64,000 nt of DNA from NCBI RefSeq assembly GCF_017591425.1, contig NW_024465885.1, positions 32,062,501-32,126,500 of the forward strand, given 5' to 3'. Shown here in pieces: positions 1-12,975 of this stretch. Below the pieces are notes generated by a model, which was not told the origin of the DNA, ran no database searches, and was given only the letters and a program-made list of their open reading frames with translations. The DNA is from Ochotona curzoniae (Eukaryota; Chordata; Mammalia; Lagomorpha; Ochotonidae). The stretch's first letter is position 1; the number at the start of each line of letters is the position of its first letter. A program made the translations under genes and the position numbers.

Positions 1-1560
1 GGATCACATTCACCAACCAAAAACTTAAGCTCTGAATAGATTAGGGTCTATGATAAAAATTCATATGGCCTGTGAGAAAATCACTTCAAAATGATATTTA
101 CAGACTAAAAGACTGGGAAATGCATACCAAGCAAATGGAGACCAAAACCAAGCAAACCTGATATCAGATTAAACAGATTACAAATAAGAAAAAAATAATG
201 AGGTAAAGGACTTTATATTTTGATAAAAGTGTTCAATTCAGCAATAATATTAAATACATAGGCACTTGACACAAGATGACCCAGAAAAAAGACAAAAATA
301 TTTTAAGCGTGACATGAGACCTTTTAGCAATTACATTAAGAAAGAAAATTGTCCCAATTTAATATTTGATGACCAATCTTAGAAAAGCTTGAACAAGCCA
401 TACCCGAGATGAATAGGAGGCAAGGCATGATGAAGATTAGAACAGAATTAAATAAAATTGAAACGAAAAAAACGATTTGAATTATCAACACAATAAATAT
501 GAAGCATGACACACAACCTAAACCGCTAATATACATAGGATCAGAAGAAATTACTATGATGAATGATATGGTAATGAATTGGAAATTCTCAAAGAAATGG
601 ACAAATACCTGGAATAATACAGCCTATGAAGATTAAAATAAGAAGATAAATGAAATGTAAAGACGGTCATAGTAAACAGTGACATGGAAGGAGTAAGCAA
701 ATTATTCCCTATGAGCACTTCACTAATGAATTCTTTAAAACATTCAGAGATGATACAAGTCTGATACTCTTCAAATTATTGTGAAACATAAACAGAATGA
801 AACTCTCCTAGACTTTTTCAAAATTGGGTCAGCATTACTTTGATACCAAAATCAAAGCTAAATTACACAAATAAAACTATACTCATATATCTGCATTGCA
901 CATGCATGCAAGGATTCTCAACAACAGACTAGCAAACTGAATTCAAGTCACATCTAAAAGATAACAGACCACAATAAAATAGAATTTATTCCCCAAATAC
1001 AAGGGTTGTTCCACATTCACAAAGCTTTAAACATCATAGATCACATCAACAGAAAGAAGGCCAAAACCCACATCATCATTCCCACAGAAACAAACAAAAA
1101 TTTTGATATTATTCAATAATCCTTCACGATAAATGCTCCACAAATACAGTTCAAAAGGAACATTCCTTGAAAGTATAAACTCCATAAATCACAAACTAAA
1201 AACCAATCTTATAGGGAATGGTAAAAGGAAGAAATCATTTCCCCTTAGGTCTGGAACAAGATGAGAATGACTGCTTTCATCATCCTAACAATATAGTACA
1301 GGGAATTTTAGAAAGTGATATTAGGTAGGCCAAAGAAATAAAGTGCACCAAAATCCTCACAGAGGAAGTTGAACTAGTCAATTTTGCAAATGTCATGATC
1401 TTTTATATGAAAAAACATAAGCACTCCACCGAAAAGCTGCTTGAATAGGAACGTGTGTGTATGTGCTAGAAAACAGTATTAAAATTAGTTCAAAATTATT
1501 TCAGTTACTGCATGTTAATGACACTGAAAGATCAATATTGTGAAGAAACGGAGATAAAAA
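1..1560 (+). mobile_element. L1 ORF2 fragment, reverse transcriptase region, decayed
   Basis: The strand reads like a degraded LINE-1 ORF2. Successive phrases follow the L1 RT domain in order: a 'cttcactaatgaattct' block near 718, 'acaagggttgttccacattc' near 1000, and the stretch around 1260-1400 that leads into the catalytic box. At 1383-1394 the codons read ttt-gca-aat-gtc (F-A-N-V) where active L1 has F-A-D-D, so both catalytic aspartates are lost. Many stops and indels confirm it is dead. The piece runs in from the left edge and fades near an A-run at about 1556-1569. Confidence 0.8.
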
Positions 1561-1569
1561 AAAAAAAAA

Positions 1570-4500
1570 CTTCTATAAAAGTTAAACTAAATTCAATACT
1601 TTCCAGATGTATCATCCTATCAACCATAGGCAAACCATTTGTTTGGATGGGTTGTGACTGACATACCCTCAAGGTTTTCTGGATTTCACAATACAAAGAT
1701 GACTTGATATTTGTTTTCTTTTTAATGGAATATCTGCATACTTAGGTAAGAATTTAACTATTTCATTTAATTGTTTAGTTGAATGTTTAACTATTAGTTT
1801 AATGAATTTTGATTAATTTTAAAGAAGTACAAAATTAATATAAAATTAAATAATTTATTTTCCAACAAGTTTGTTTGAATTCTTACATGCCACTTTTGTG
1901 TGTGAAACATCAAAATATAATGTAAAATGCTACTATGAAGTTTGTGCATAGAACTAAAAGTGCACACATAATAGAATGCCTTTCTAAGAATGATGTATTT
2001 TCACTGGTAAAGACACATTAATATCAAAGTACAGAAATATATTATCTACATGTAGTAATTATTATTTTAAAATTATTGTTTTAATAATAGTCTGACTTAT
2101 TATTTCATATAATAGTTATTAAATATATTTATTACTAATAATTAAGACACTTATATTCTAATTATTATTTTAGTATTTTGAATTACAGTGAATGAACAAT
2201 GTCAGTATATATGTAGCCTTGGTGACTGTGGCAGATTCAAAAACTTGGAAACTATTTCTTTCCCCAGAAGTTATATTAACTGTGAAGATGCAGACAGTAC
2301 TGGTGAGTCATATTTGTAAAACACATGAATGAACAGACCAGCCAGGGAGCATAATCACAGTGAATAGAGTTGGATGAAACAAACGCGAACATTTTCTAAC
2401 CAATTAGCATTAACTGGTGTGGAGAAGTGACATCTTCAGGGCTGATAACCATATTTCATAGCTTCTTCTTACACTGGATTCTGAAAAAAAAGTGTGAATT
2501 TCTTTGGGAGATTATTGTAAATAATGCAGATAAGCTACATAACAGAAAACAAGCCAAGTTAAACTATATTTTTTGAGACATTTACTATATTATAACAATT
2601 AAAATGCATTGATAACCCAATATTTGGATAAGCTTAGAAAATTAATAAGAAGCATATAAAGATAAAATTGAGCATTCTCATGTCTTTTTTTAGCTTTTAG
2701 TAATTAATAGTTCCTTATTTTTATTTATATGTGAGTATTTTTTAAATGAAGTTATTAATACAAAGAGAACAAAATTATACTTTCTATGGGTGCTATTTCA
2801 AGAAGACAAACATATTTCCCTTGGACCTCAGCTACCCCCAGTACATCTCCCTCCCCTCAATCTCTTCATTGATTTTTCCAGATATGAGTTTAAAAATTGC
2901 TTATTCATAGGTTGACATCATTACTAATAACAATATTCATACATTAAGGAAATAGGGAGGCCATATTTCCACTAAAGCAAAAACATGAGCTGTTAAGGGT
3001 AATCATATCCTAAAATGTTCATTCGTTCAATACGTTTTTGTGTGTGTTCTGTATTAGCTGCTACATATCAGTGAAAATATGTAACATTATTTTTGGGACT
3101 TCTTTATAATCAGCTATGTAAAAGAAGGAAACCTATTCTTTAAAAAAAATGTGTTCATCTTAAATACATTATGCTTGTGAAATAAGCCATTTTTCATTTA
3201 CATTTTTAATAAAAATTCATTCCGTTTAGCTTTTGAGTCTGTTGAGGGACAAAGTGATCCCTTAAATTCTACCAATATCCCACCAACCTGTGTATGAAAT
3301 TTTCTTCTTATCGATATAAATAGGCAAGTATACATAGTTTCACAAATTAAATTTTATTCCTGCTTTATGGGATCATTATAAAATTATTGATTATTTTTTA
3401 TTGATTGGCAAAGCCCTTCATAAGGCTGTCAGCAAACAGAAACCTGATATTGCAATCGACAATCTCTTTAAATCCCATTTTTCCTCTTTGCTCAGACAAC
3501 CAATGTCAGAACAGGTGCTACATTGTGATCATCAGAAAGCCATTTTGTTTAACATGAATAATGTCATTTTGAGGGTGAGCCATCTGTTTGTTGAGTGTTT
3601 GTCAGATCTAGGCACCAGGCAACATAAAAGCAGTGCATGTGGGGCTATAATCATAGAGCTGCCTAAATCTTATATCTTCTGCTAAAAAAGAACTGAACTT
3701 ATTTTAAGAATTAAGTTATATTAGGGATCCATGCACTCAAAAATTATTTTGTTGTTACTTTGTTAATTGTAGATATGTAAATCATACACTGAGTTTATGT
3801 ATGCCATTTGTTACTTAACACAGAAACTTAGCAAATTAATTGTAGTTAAAAAAGTGTGCATCCTTGAAACACATGGGATCTGTTGTGCCTCTATTTCTTA
3901 GATTTTAGGTTTGATCTTTGTTGGCATATACTTACTATACTTTCATATTGTTCACAAGAAAACAAATGAAGAATTTCCTGTCTAAATAGATTAAGCAAGA
4001 AATATTCCTTATATAGTACCTCCCAAAAGTTTATGACAATTTTAGCAAGTTTCTTTGATGTTTCTTACCATAGTTATTCAAATGATATATTCACAAGTTC
4101 TAATTCACAAGTATTATTTCCCTGTTTTTGCATACGTTGAGGATTAACCTTAGGATTACTTATGAGAAGTGACAAAGACAGAATAAGATTTTGAAAATAA
4201 ATACTTGTGAAACTTTAATACCCCTTTAAAAAGCAATAAATATGCAGACATATGTAGTATCTATGTATTGAACTATCTATGTATCTCTCGCATCTATTAG
4301 TATCTGTTACCTATATACCTATGTGTCTATCTTGCATCTCTATGTTTAGTAGCACGCTTTAGGTAATTTATCTAAAATCATTACAAACTCCTGAGATAGA
4401 AAGAATCTTCATTCTCCTATATGCAATTGTCATTGTGCTTTGGAAGTGATTGATGATAGTGATTAATCTATTTTGAAGTTCAAAGCACATATCAATGTAT

Positions 4501-5046
4501 GACACTGCACTTCTGAATATGTGGGAAAATGTAGAAAATGCCTTGAGTAAATTTGGATTCCTTCAGACACATGAATTTAAAAAATGTAAATGTGGCAATT
4601 TCAAATAAATTTACTTACGAAGCAGTAAGCTATATAGACACAATTTAGTAACTGTCACAGGAATAAACATAACAATACAGAGAATTTTGTATATTAAGAT
4701 CTACTCAATCCTAACTTCAATGCATAAAAACAGAAATATTTAATACTAGTTCATGTCTGAAAAGCAGGGTTCTGTAACAAGAATGACTTCACGAAGTTCA
4801 AGTAGTTTCTTAGGACATCTGGAACCTTGCCATGAATGAATATGTATGAGTCAGCGTTTATGGATGCATGGGGAATGCAGAAATTCATCAGGGAAGCTCC
4901 ACATAAGGACAGTCTTGATTTTGGAACTCTTAAATGACTGCAAGCAAGGGAAGGAGACACATCCTGCAGACATTTTAAAATATTCTCATGCATAGAGCAA
5001 CTGTGAATTTTCATACAAACCTAATCTACTATCCCTAGTTGAGAAA
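1570..5046. other. AT-rich single-copy DNA, no gene seen
   Basis: No coding frame or clear young repeat is visible. A short run at 3585-3650 ('ttgttgagtgtttg' then 'aggcaccaggcaa') resembles an ancient L2/MIR-type fragment. A decayed TATC/TATG microsatellite-like run lies at about 4250-4345. The open frame at 3401-3685 (94 codons) has no recognisable domain and I treat it as chance. Confidence 0.5.
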
Positions 5047-5052
5047 ACTTAC

Positions 5053-5240
5053 TTTGACCTTGGTTGACTCAAAGATGATGATGGAAAGTCAGCATTTCTT
5101 ACATGATGAAACACACGCAGGCTACAGGTTCCAATGGGAGCATGGATATCAGCTTTTATTCTACCGTGTGCACTGAATGAATGCACAAAATGCGACAAGA
5201 CGAAGAGCAAAAGAAGGTCTGAGATGCAAGTTTCAAGGTC
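5053..5240 (-). other. Candidate exon-like segment with splice-site matches (unproven)
   Basis: On the minus strand, an acceptor-like 'gtgtttttcag' ends at 5241, and a donor-like GTAAGT occupies 5052-5047. They bound 188 bp that stays open in one frame, part of an 80-codon open frame at 5049-5291. The peptide is rich in Leu, Ser and His and I do not recognise it. A second minus-strand open frame follows downstream at 4751-5014. The pair may be a lncRNA exon, an old LTR remnant or chance. No promoter or partner exon is evident. Confidence 0.2.
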
Positions 5241-5654
5241 CTGAAAAACACAATGACTATTTGTTTTGTTTACTGACACAGAAGAAAACAATCAAAATGA
5301 AATATGTGTTTCTTGCCTTGGAAGTTGATTAATCTAGACAGCCTGAACCTAGGAGAATAAAACTTCAGGTTGTGTGAGGCAGATGCAAAATTCTTGCTAT
5401 ATCCAATGCCTTCTTCATCTATGAGGTGAGAATCATGTGTATAAAGAAATCCACTGTTATTTCAAAATGATAGCATATATATTTTACAAAAGCACTAATG
5501 TGTGAAAAAGTCAACACTCTCAGACTTTGGAGAAATGACTTCTCTGATTTACTCATAAATTGTTTTCAATGTATTTGTTAAAAAAATCTTTGTTATAATA
5601 CTATCACAGCACAAGTAACTTTCTGATTATATTACATATATTGAATATTCATCT

Positions 5655-5945
5655 GATTATATATGAAAAGGGAGAGAGCGAGCAGCAGAGATAGATCTTT
5701 CACTGGTTCACTCATCAAGTAACAATAATGGCTGGGACTGGGTGAACTTAAATTTGAGGAACTAGTCTTCAACCTATGTCTCCCACATGGGTGGCTAGAA
5801 TCCAAGCACTTGAGTCATTTCCTGCCGGATCGTAGAGGTGATCATCTCCCAGAGGTAGTGTGAATTGGAAAAAGAGCCAGGAGTGGAACTCCAGATTTCG
5901 ACATGAATGCCGGCTTCCCATAATGGCATCTTAACTTCTATGCCA
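5655..5945 (-). mobile_element. C SINE, old subfamily
   Basis: The reverse complement gives the C SINE order: a head ('tagaagttaagatgcc'), a B-box-like region, 'tcccacatggg'-type middle and a purine-rich 3' end seen here as 'gggagagagcgagcagcaga'. It is heavily diverged, so it belongs to an old, rabbit-like subfamily. Confidence 0.65.
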
Positions 5946-7084
5946 AATTGGTACTTATTTTTCTCTACATGTCTGATTCATTTTTCCAACCAGGTCATTT
6001 TCGCCCTGAAATCAGACTCATTTAATTCTCTTTTCTTTTCTATCTGCTGCATCTAGCACAAAATCTAATATATAGTATGCATATAAATATTTATGAGAAT
6101 GTTGAAGAATAACTGAAACTGTTCTCAATGCTATTGACATTATGGCCTTTGAATTGATTTATTTTTAAAAATCTACTTAATACATTTTTGTTTATCTTAT
6201 TGTGGATAATAGACATCATCCCAAATAAAAACAATTCTTTGGCCAATTTTCAGGAGGAAATCTAGGACAACTGACAACCGCTGTTCTAAAATAGTTGCCA
6301 CATGTCTAAAATAATTCATTAGATAATTTCTTCTTTGGAACTGGTACTTCAAGAATATTTAGTTTATAAAACTTTATTTACTTAACTGCTACAATTGCAT
6401 TTTACCATTGCTAATTAGTATCAGACATTCTTGCATTTTTAGTTAAAATCAGTTTAAGACAAGTCGTTGAAGTCCTTTTCCTGTTAGATTTACGAAAGTA
6501 TAGATGGGTGTCAGTTAGAAAAGAACTGATTATAAATATTATAGAAAAGAAAAATGAGTCATTGGATTGTGATTATTGGTTATATGAAAATTTATAGTTG
6601 TTGGTTATTTAAACAAGCCTTACTGTAGATTAACACTTGCTATAAACAGAATGTTTTGGAGTGTGATAATGTTGCAGGGCTATGATTAATGTCATTATAA
6701 GTGACCCTAGAGAGACCTATGTGCACAGTAAATGCAATACTTTGATCTTGAATTTCCCAGGTTTCTGATATGTGAGAAGTTTTCTAAGTCATGTTTTCAA
6801 TGCTATTCTTTCATAGCAGCTAAAGAAAAACAACAGTATTATGTTAACTTTATGGCACAGCAGTTTCTAACATTTGTGTCAAATCCCAGGATCCTCAGCC
6901 TCAGCCTGTGATTCCAGTTTATAACTTCATTTCCATCCAATAAACAAGGAATAGAAGCAATGCTCACACAAGGAGGATCTGAAGGTCCATGCTATGGCTC
7001 TAGGCCTCCTCTTTCATCATTCTTCTTTATCATCACTCCATAGCAAAGTAAAATATCATGATTAGGTGAAAAAATAAGGGATGC
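5946..7084. other. Single-copy AT-rich DNA
   Basis: I see no open frame of interest and no confident repeat in this stretch. Short Alu-like or C-SINE phrases are absent. Confidence 0.5.
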
Positions 7085-7400
7085 AATGTTTGTTGCATAA
7101 TAGGAAAGGCTGCTGCCTGCCTTGCCAGCATCACTAATGGGTACTGGCTCATGTCCCAGCCATCCCACTGCTGATCCAACTCTCTGCTACTAATCTGAAA
7201 CAAATCATAGAGGATGGCTGAAGTGATTGGGTCCTTGCTACCAATGTGGAAGACTCAGGTGAAGCTCCTAGTTTGTGGTTTTGACCTCGTTCCACCCTGG
7301 TTAGGAATGGCCAGTAGATGGGAACAGTTCTGTCTGTTGGCTCCTCTCTGCAACTCAGCCTTTCAAATAAGTAAATATATCTCTAAAAATAGGATGATAC
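7085..7400 (+). mobile_element. C SINE, old subfamily
   Basis: The plus strand follows the C SINE: 'ggctgctgcctgcct' in the A-box region, 'ccaactctctgct' in the middle, 'gaagctcctag' and 'ttcaaataagtaaat' at the 3' end. Divergence is high and the form is the older one shared with rabbit. A 67-codon open frame inside it is a by-product of the SINE. Confidence 0.65.
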
Positions 7401-7754
7401 AAAACAAAAGAAAATGAACAAATAGAATCAACAGAAAATGGACAAGTCTATCTAACTCTGCATGGAGATCAAGAAGCAGAGCAAGTTACCACAAATGTGC
7501 ACATTATCGAAACCAAATAAATAGAAGGAACTCTGGAACAGGAGAAAGCAATATTGGTGCACACAGTGTGTGCAGAGACTTCTGAGCTCTGCTCCATCCT
7601 CTGGGAGGCTGGCCCTAAAGTGGACTTGTGTAACAACACATTTTGCAAATCCACGTTATGAAAAGTTGATACTCACTAGAGCCAAGCAATGGGAGGTCAA
7701 TTTTTCTGATTTTATGGATACCTTCTGCCAGGGATGCCTAGAGAACACCTGGAA

Positions 7755-8040
7755 TGGACACGGGAGGTGGCTTAGCAAAATAATTCTCTGCCTATAAGTG
7801 CTGTTTATGTCCCATCTGCTCCACTTCTACCCAGCTAGCTCCCTGCTTAGGGCCTGGGCAGCAGTGGAGGGTGACTGAAGTCGTTGATACCTACACCTAT
7901 ATGAAAGACTCTGTGGCTCCTGGCTTTGCATTGGCTCACTGCAGCAATTTGAACAGTGAACCAGAGGATGGAAGATCTTCTCTTTCTGCATCTCCTTCTC
8001 TTTGTAAATCTTCAAATAAAAATAAATATCTTAAAGCTGG
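7755..8040 (+). mobile_element. C SINE, old subfamily
   Basis: Characteristic blocks appear in order: 'ctgctccacttctaccc', 'gctccctgcttagggcctgg', 'gtggctcctggctttgcatt', 'gaaccagaggatggaaga', then the tail 'ttcaaataaaaataaat'. The head is diverged, so the 5' edge is uncertain. Confidence 0.7.
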
Positions 8041-8445
8041 AGGGCAAGGGTTGGACCTGGGTGCTCACTATAAAATCAATGAAAACCTCAGGCATTTCTT
8101 ATTACAAATACTCATAGTAGAAGCAGGAGATGATACAGTTACACTTTGTCAGTTGTTACTCTGATATGCCTCACTTTTGAAAAACAAAAGGAAGAAGATT
8201 TCAGCGTGAGTCTGACAGCTGATCAAAACCCTGCAGATGGGGGAAGGCACAACATCATTGTAATTGAAAAACTCTTAGCTTTCCCCTCCATAAAGATAAC
8301 TATATGAGCAAGATCGCATCCACCTGCTGAATAATAAAGAGTTGATCTTTGTAGCTAAGTGTTTGAAATTTCAGAAATATGAAGAAACAAATTCTGTGGA
8401 GATAGAGTGTGAAGCATGACTTGTGTAAAACTGATACTTATAGAT

Positions 8446-8770
8446 GGGCCCTGCGCAGTAGCCTGGCAGCTTAAGTTATCACCTCGGGTGCACCGGGAAC
8501 CCATATGGGTACCAGTTCTAATCCTGGCAGCCCTGTTTCCCATCCAGCTCTCTGCTTGTGGCCTGGGAAAGCAGTTGAGGATGGCCCAAAGCCTTGTGAC
8601 CCTGCACCCGCCTGGGAGACCCGGAAAGGCTCCTGATTCCTTGTTTCGGATTGGTGCAGCTCCAGCCATTGGGGCCACTTGAGGAGTGAATCAGTGGACA
8701 GAAGACCCTCCTCTCTTGCTCCTCCTCTAATTATATACCTAAATTTGCAATAACAATAAAAATTTTTTGA
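8446..8770 (+). mobile_element. C SINE, young subfamily
   Basis: This is a near full-length copy starting 'gggccctgcgcagtagcc', with the B-box phrase 'agttctaatcctgg', 'gtggcctgggaaagcagt' and 'gagtgaatcagtgga', and ending in an A-rich tail. Open frames of 88 and 107 codons cross it on both strands; they are SINE by-products. Confidence 0.85.
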
Positions 8771-9464
8771 AAAATGTTATTTATAGAATATATTTGCCTT
8801 GTGAGTAAAAGCTGCTTGAAGCTTTCAGAAAAATAAATAATTAGTTGGTGATGACACTAAACAATGTGAGTCAATTCTTCAGCAATTAACATGCAAACAT
8901 TTTGTTGTTCATCAAGATTGCAATGGAAGATTAGGAAATTTCTACTCCATTTTTGAAAATCATATGATTCAGTTATTCGAACAGAATATATATGTTACAC
9001 ACGCTTTTCAACTTAATTTGAAAATGTGATTGCTTTGACCTTTTTCTTTAAACAAATGTATAGATTTATGCATTACATGTATTTTAAGTAGTTCTAAATA
9101 TAATGGATTAACCCTTGCATATCCCTCCAATTTAATCGAAATGACTTTTGTCCTCTGTTTAAATAATTAAGTTAATATAGCAAAGCAGTTGAGTGATAAC
9201 ATATACAAATTTTTAAATGTATTATTTTATGAAATGAAGTAACAGCTCCAAAATGGCTAATACATATGTATGTGTGTGTACATATTAATAAATTAGTTAT
9301 TAAAGCATGTGTTATGCTGCCACTGCTAGACACACCAGATCCTCTACTTAAGCAGACAAAATTAATCCTGTCTCTATTTCAAATCCAGTTACCTACCAAT
9401 GTGTCTGCGGGCAGACCATGACCCCTGACACACTTGAGTGCCATAGCATTTCAGGAGTGACTGG

Positions 9465-9536
9465 TTTCCTTCCTTCCTTTTTCTTTTTCTCTTCCTTCCT
9501 TTCTTCCTCCTTTCTTTCCCTCCTTCATTTCTTTCA
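9465..9536. repeat. CT-rich low-complexity (TTCC/TTTC)n
   Basis: The plus strand is almost pure pyrimidine, with interrupted TTCC and TTTC units. It abuts the 3' end of the adjacent minus-strand SINE, so it probably grew from that element's tail. Confidence 0.85.
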
Positions 9537-9845
9537 AGAATTATTTGTTTGTATTGAAAAGGCAATTTTACAGAGAGAAGGACACAGAGAGAAAGATTTT
9601 CCATCCACTGTTTCACTTCTCAGGTGGCTGCAGTGATTGGACCTGAGCAGACCTGAAGCCAGGTGTCATGAGATTCTTCTGGGTCTCCCAGGCTGTACAG
9701 GTTCCGGAGGCTTTGGCCCATCCTCTACTGCTTTTCCAGGTCACAAGTGGAGAGCTGGAAGGGAAGTTAGAGCAGTCAGGACAGGAATGGATGAGGGTAG
9801 ATGTAAAGCGAAAATTTAGCCACTAGGCTATCACAGCAGGCCCTG
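9537..9845 (-). mobile_element. C SINE, intermediate age
   Basis: Antisense landmarks include 'attgaaaaggcaatttt' and 'cagagagaaggacacaga' at the 3' end, 'tcttctgggtctccca', 'ctgcttttccaggtcaca', and the 5' end 'agccactaggctatcac' followed by 'ggccctgg'. It is close to full length. Confidence 0.8.
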
Positions 9846-9954
9846 GTTTTCTATAGTTTATATACATACATCTACACACATGCAAATATACTCTCCATTT
9901 CACCCTTGTTATTTTGGCTTCCAAGTAGATTAAAATACATGTACTAAGAATGAT

Positions 9955-10215
9955 TTATTAGAGGTTCACTGTTTCTGACTGATGCAAAATTGGAATCACA
10001 AAGATGCAGAGATGGAAAGGGAAAGATTCTCCATTTCTGTTTCACTCAGGCCCCAGACTGAGTTAGGCAAAGCCAGGAGGTAGACGATGCATTTGAGTCT
10101 CACACCTAGGGGCCGGTCCCAAATGCTGGAGCGTTCTTCTGGTCCTTTTTTCACAAATTTAGCACAAAATGGCTTCCAAACAGAGTAGCCTGGCAGTGAC
10201 AATGTCTCAGGCAAC
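9955..10215 (-). mobile_element. Probable old C SINE
   Basis: The purine-rich 'agatgcagagatggaaaggg', then 'attctccatttctgtttcac' and 'aagccaggaggtag', match the antisense 3' half of a C SINE. The 5' half is too diverged for certainty. Confidence 0.5.
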
Positions 10216-11505
10216 ATACCCAGTATGGTAAAATGTTGACACAGATGCTGAGTTTCCTACATTCTCACAGTCAGTATTGAAACATTTTGTTTAATTTCTT
10301 TTCATTCTGGATTTGTCAAATACCTGCATGCATGCATTGGGCTGTTTGAAATATTTGAAATCATTCCTTTACCTTTTCATCCAGTGCAGACTTGAAATAT
10401 ATAATTAGAATAACTTATGAAATGACACAATTTAGAATTACTGAAAAATTGGAATTCAGCAGAAAATGGAAACAGTGTGAGGATCTGGTTAAATACATAT
10501 TATTTCTAATAACCAAGAGAGGTAAGCCTTGTATCATGCAAAACACAAGAGTTTGTTTGCTAATAAGATTCCTTTAATAAATTTTTATGAATATGCAGTG
10601 GTATTTATAATTTGAGTTTAAAGATTCTGCTGGAGAATTACTTCAAATAAAATATGATGTGTGTATTGCGTGCATATCTTCCTTTTTGTTTACCAGTGCT
10701 GGCTCAAAATAGGACATTGCATTAAAAAATAATTTGCATAACAGAACTTGTACTGAGATCAAGGAAATAAGACAAAGCTTTATTTTTTGAAAGTTTATCT
10801 TTTAATAGACACATGCAAACTAATAAAAGCAATGGGTATTTTAAGTCTTTCTGGGAGATGAAAATTGAATGATGAATTAGTGAACAGCCCGTAGGATTAG
10901 AGATACAGTTAGTGCTGGATTTGGATTTCTCATGTAAAATCCGCAATGAAATGTGGTATTGGTTCGTGAGTCAGACAGCGTTTGATGCAGAATGTACTAA
11001 ATGATAAAACAGGAACAATTGAATGTTAATCATTTGATAAACATTTGGAATGCCTTGGAAAGCAAATAATGTATTTGGCGCCTTTTGTTTAGATGCTGAA
11101 AAACAGTATGTTACTAGGATACTGTTTTCAAGGAATACAAACAGCAAAAGAGTGCATAAAAGATGGGATCCAACCCACCAAAAAATGTAGACATACCAGA
11201 AAAAATACTAAAAGTTACGATATTGCATATTACTTGCAAGTTAATCAGATAATTCTAAAAATACCATGAGTGGATCCTATCATAAAGACTTATGAATCAT
11301 AGATAAATCCATAGAAATTTGTAGCAGCTGGATTTTCAGTATTTGACAGTTTAATTATATCAGTATGATTGTTATTAAAAATGTATGTATTGTCTTTATT
11401 ATTTTTTAAATTAAAATTAATTTAAAATTTTTGTTGTAGAAATCTTGCACATCCTTGGCTAAATTCATGAAAAGAAATAACTAAAAGACAAAGAAGCTAA
11501 TTAAA
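10216..11505. other. Single-copy AT-rich DNA
   Basis: No gene and no repeat that I can name. The sequence becomes L1-like only after about 11510. Confidence 0.45.
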
Positions 11506-11509
11506 ACTC

Positions 11510-12975
11510 ATTTTTTTTGGACAGGCAGTTGTTAATATCATTATAATGTCCATAATATCAAACAATTCACATACTCCATGCTATCACAATTAAAACACTG
11601 ACCTTCTTCCAAGATCTAGATCTAGATATAAAATGATGCTCAAATTCATATGGCAACACAAGAAACCTGGAATAAAGCAATATTAAAATAATATCATATT
11701 TCAAGACAGAACAGTATAATCAAAACTGCCTGAAACTAGCATAAAAATAGACAACAGTCATATCAGTCAGTGTAACAGAATAAAACTCCAGAAATTAATC
11801 CACACATCTATCTCCAATCAACTAATAACGACAAACCATCACAAATTAAACCCTGGATAATGGACACTCTCTTCAACCAAATGGTGCTGGAAAAAAATGA
11901 ATCTATATATGAAGAAGTATGAAACAGCATCACTTTATACAAACAAATCAATTCAAAACAAATGAAGTATCTAAATACATGATCTCATTTCATCAGATTA
12001 CTAAAGGAAAAGATAAAGGAAACTCCATGAGATATTGACATTGGTAATGACTTCTTGGAAAACACCCCTGATCCACAAACGACAAGGACGTAGACAAACA
12101 GGCTATGTCAAGCTAAGAAGCTTCCTTACTGTGAAGCAAATGCTCAGCAAAGTTAACAGGCAATCAACAGAGAGGAAAAAAAAATTGCAAATTGCACAAC
12201 TGAGAAGAGGATCAATATCCAGTATCCATAAAGATCTCAAGTTCAGAAATAACAAAATAAGCAACCCAGGTAGGCAAGGGACAAAGGCCAAGAATAGGCA
12301 ATGTTCAACAGGTAAAATACAAATTATCAACAGATATAGGGGGAAACGCAAATCGCTAGGCACCTGGAGAATTAGATACCAGTGAGGTTTCGCCACGTGC
12401 TACTAAGAATGAAATCATCCCCAAATCAGAAACAATGAATTCTCCTAAGGATGTTGGGGAAAGCTAACCTTACCCACTGCAGTCAGGAATGTAAACTAGT
12501 ACAACCATTATGGAAGATATTAGTAAGATTCCTCAGATATTCTAAAACAGATGTGTAACATGCTCTAACCATCCAGCTCCTGGCAGTTACTGAAATGAAA
12601 TCATCACACAAATGAAACGTTTGTGCCTCCATATCAACTGCAGCTCAGTTTCCATTATCTGAGACATGGCGCCAAAACAGATGACTTTCAAAGGATGACT
12701 ACAAAAAGCAAATGCAGAATGTACAGCCAAGAGAACAATGAATCCTGCTTTTTACAACAACATCGATGACATTGGAATCTATTATGCTTAGTGAATCAAT
12801 AAGGCTGAGGAATGCAAATATCATTTGTTTTCTCTCATATCTGACAGCTAAGATTAAATACATAAAATGTACTTGATTGGAGTGATCATTGTGGGAAAAA
12901 ATGTGTATATGAAATAAATTAAAACTATTCCCTTCAAATAAATAAATTTTAAAAAGAAGAATAAAAAAAGATTAA
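11510..12975 (+). mobile_element. L1 3' portion (end of ORF2 plus 3' UTR) with A-rich tail
   Basis: The plus strand contains late ORF2 landmarks: 'aaattcatatggcaacacaa' near 11641, 'gacttcttggaaaac' near 12048, 'aagctaagaagcttcctt' near 12109 and 'aaattgcacaactgagaaga' near 12190. A diverged 3' UTR follows ('gcttagtgaatcaataag' near 12787). It ends in an AATAAATAAA-type A-rich tail at 12936-12971. A 116-codon open frame at 12035-12385 is a remnant of the ORF2 C-terminus. Confidence 0.75.

Noticed and set aside
3401..3685. 94-codon open frame in less AT-rich DNA
   Set aside because: No recognised family, and the middle overlaps a probable L2/MIR-type remnant.
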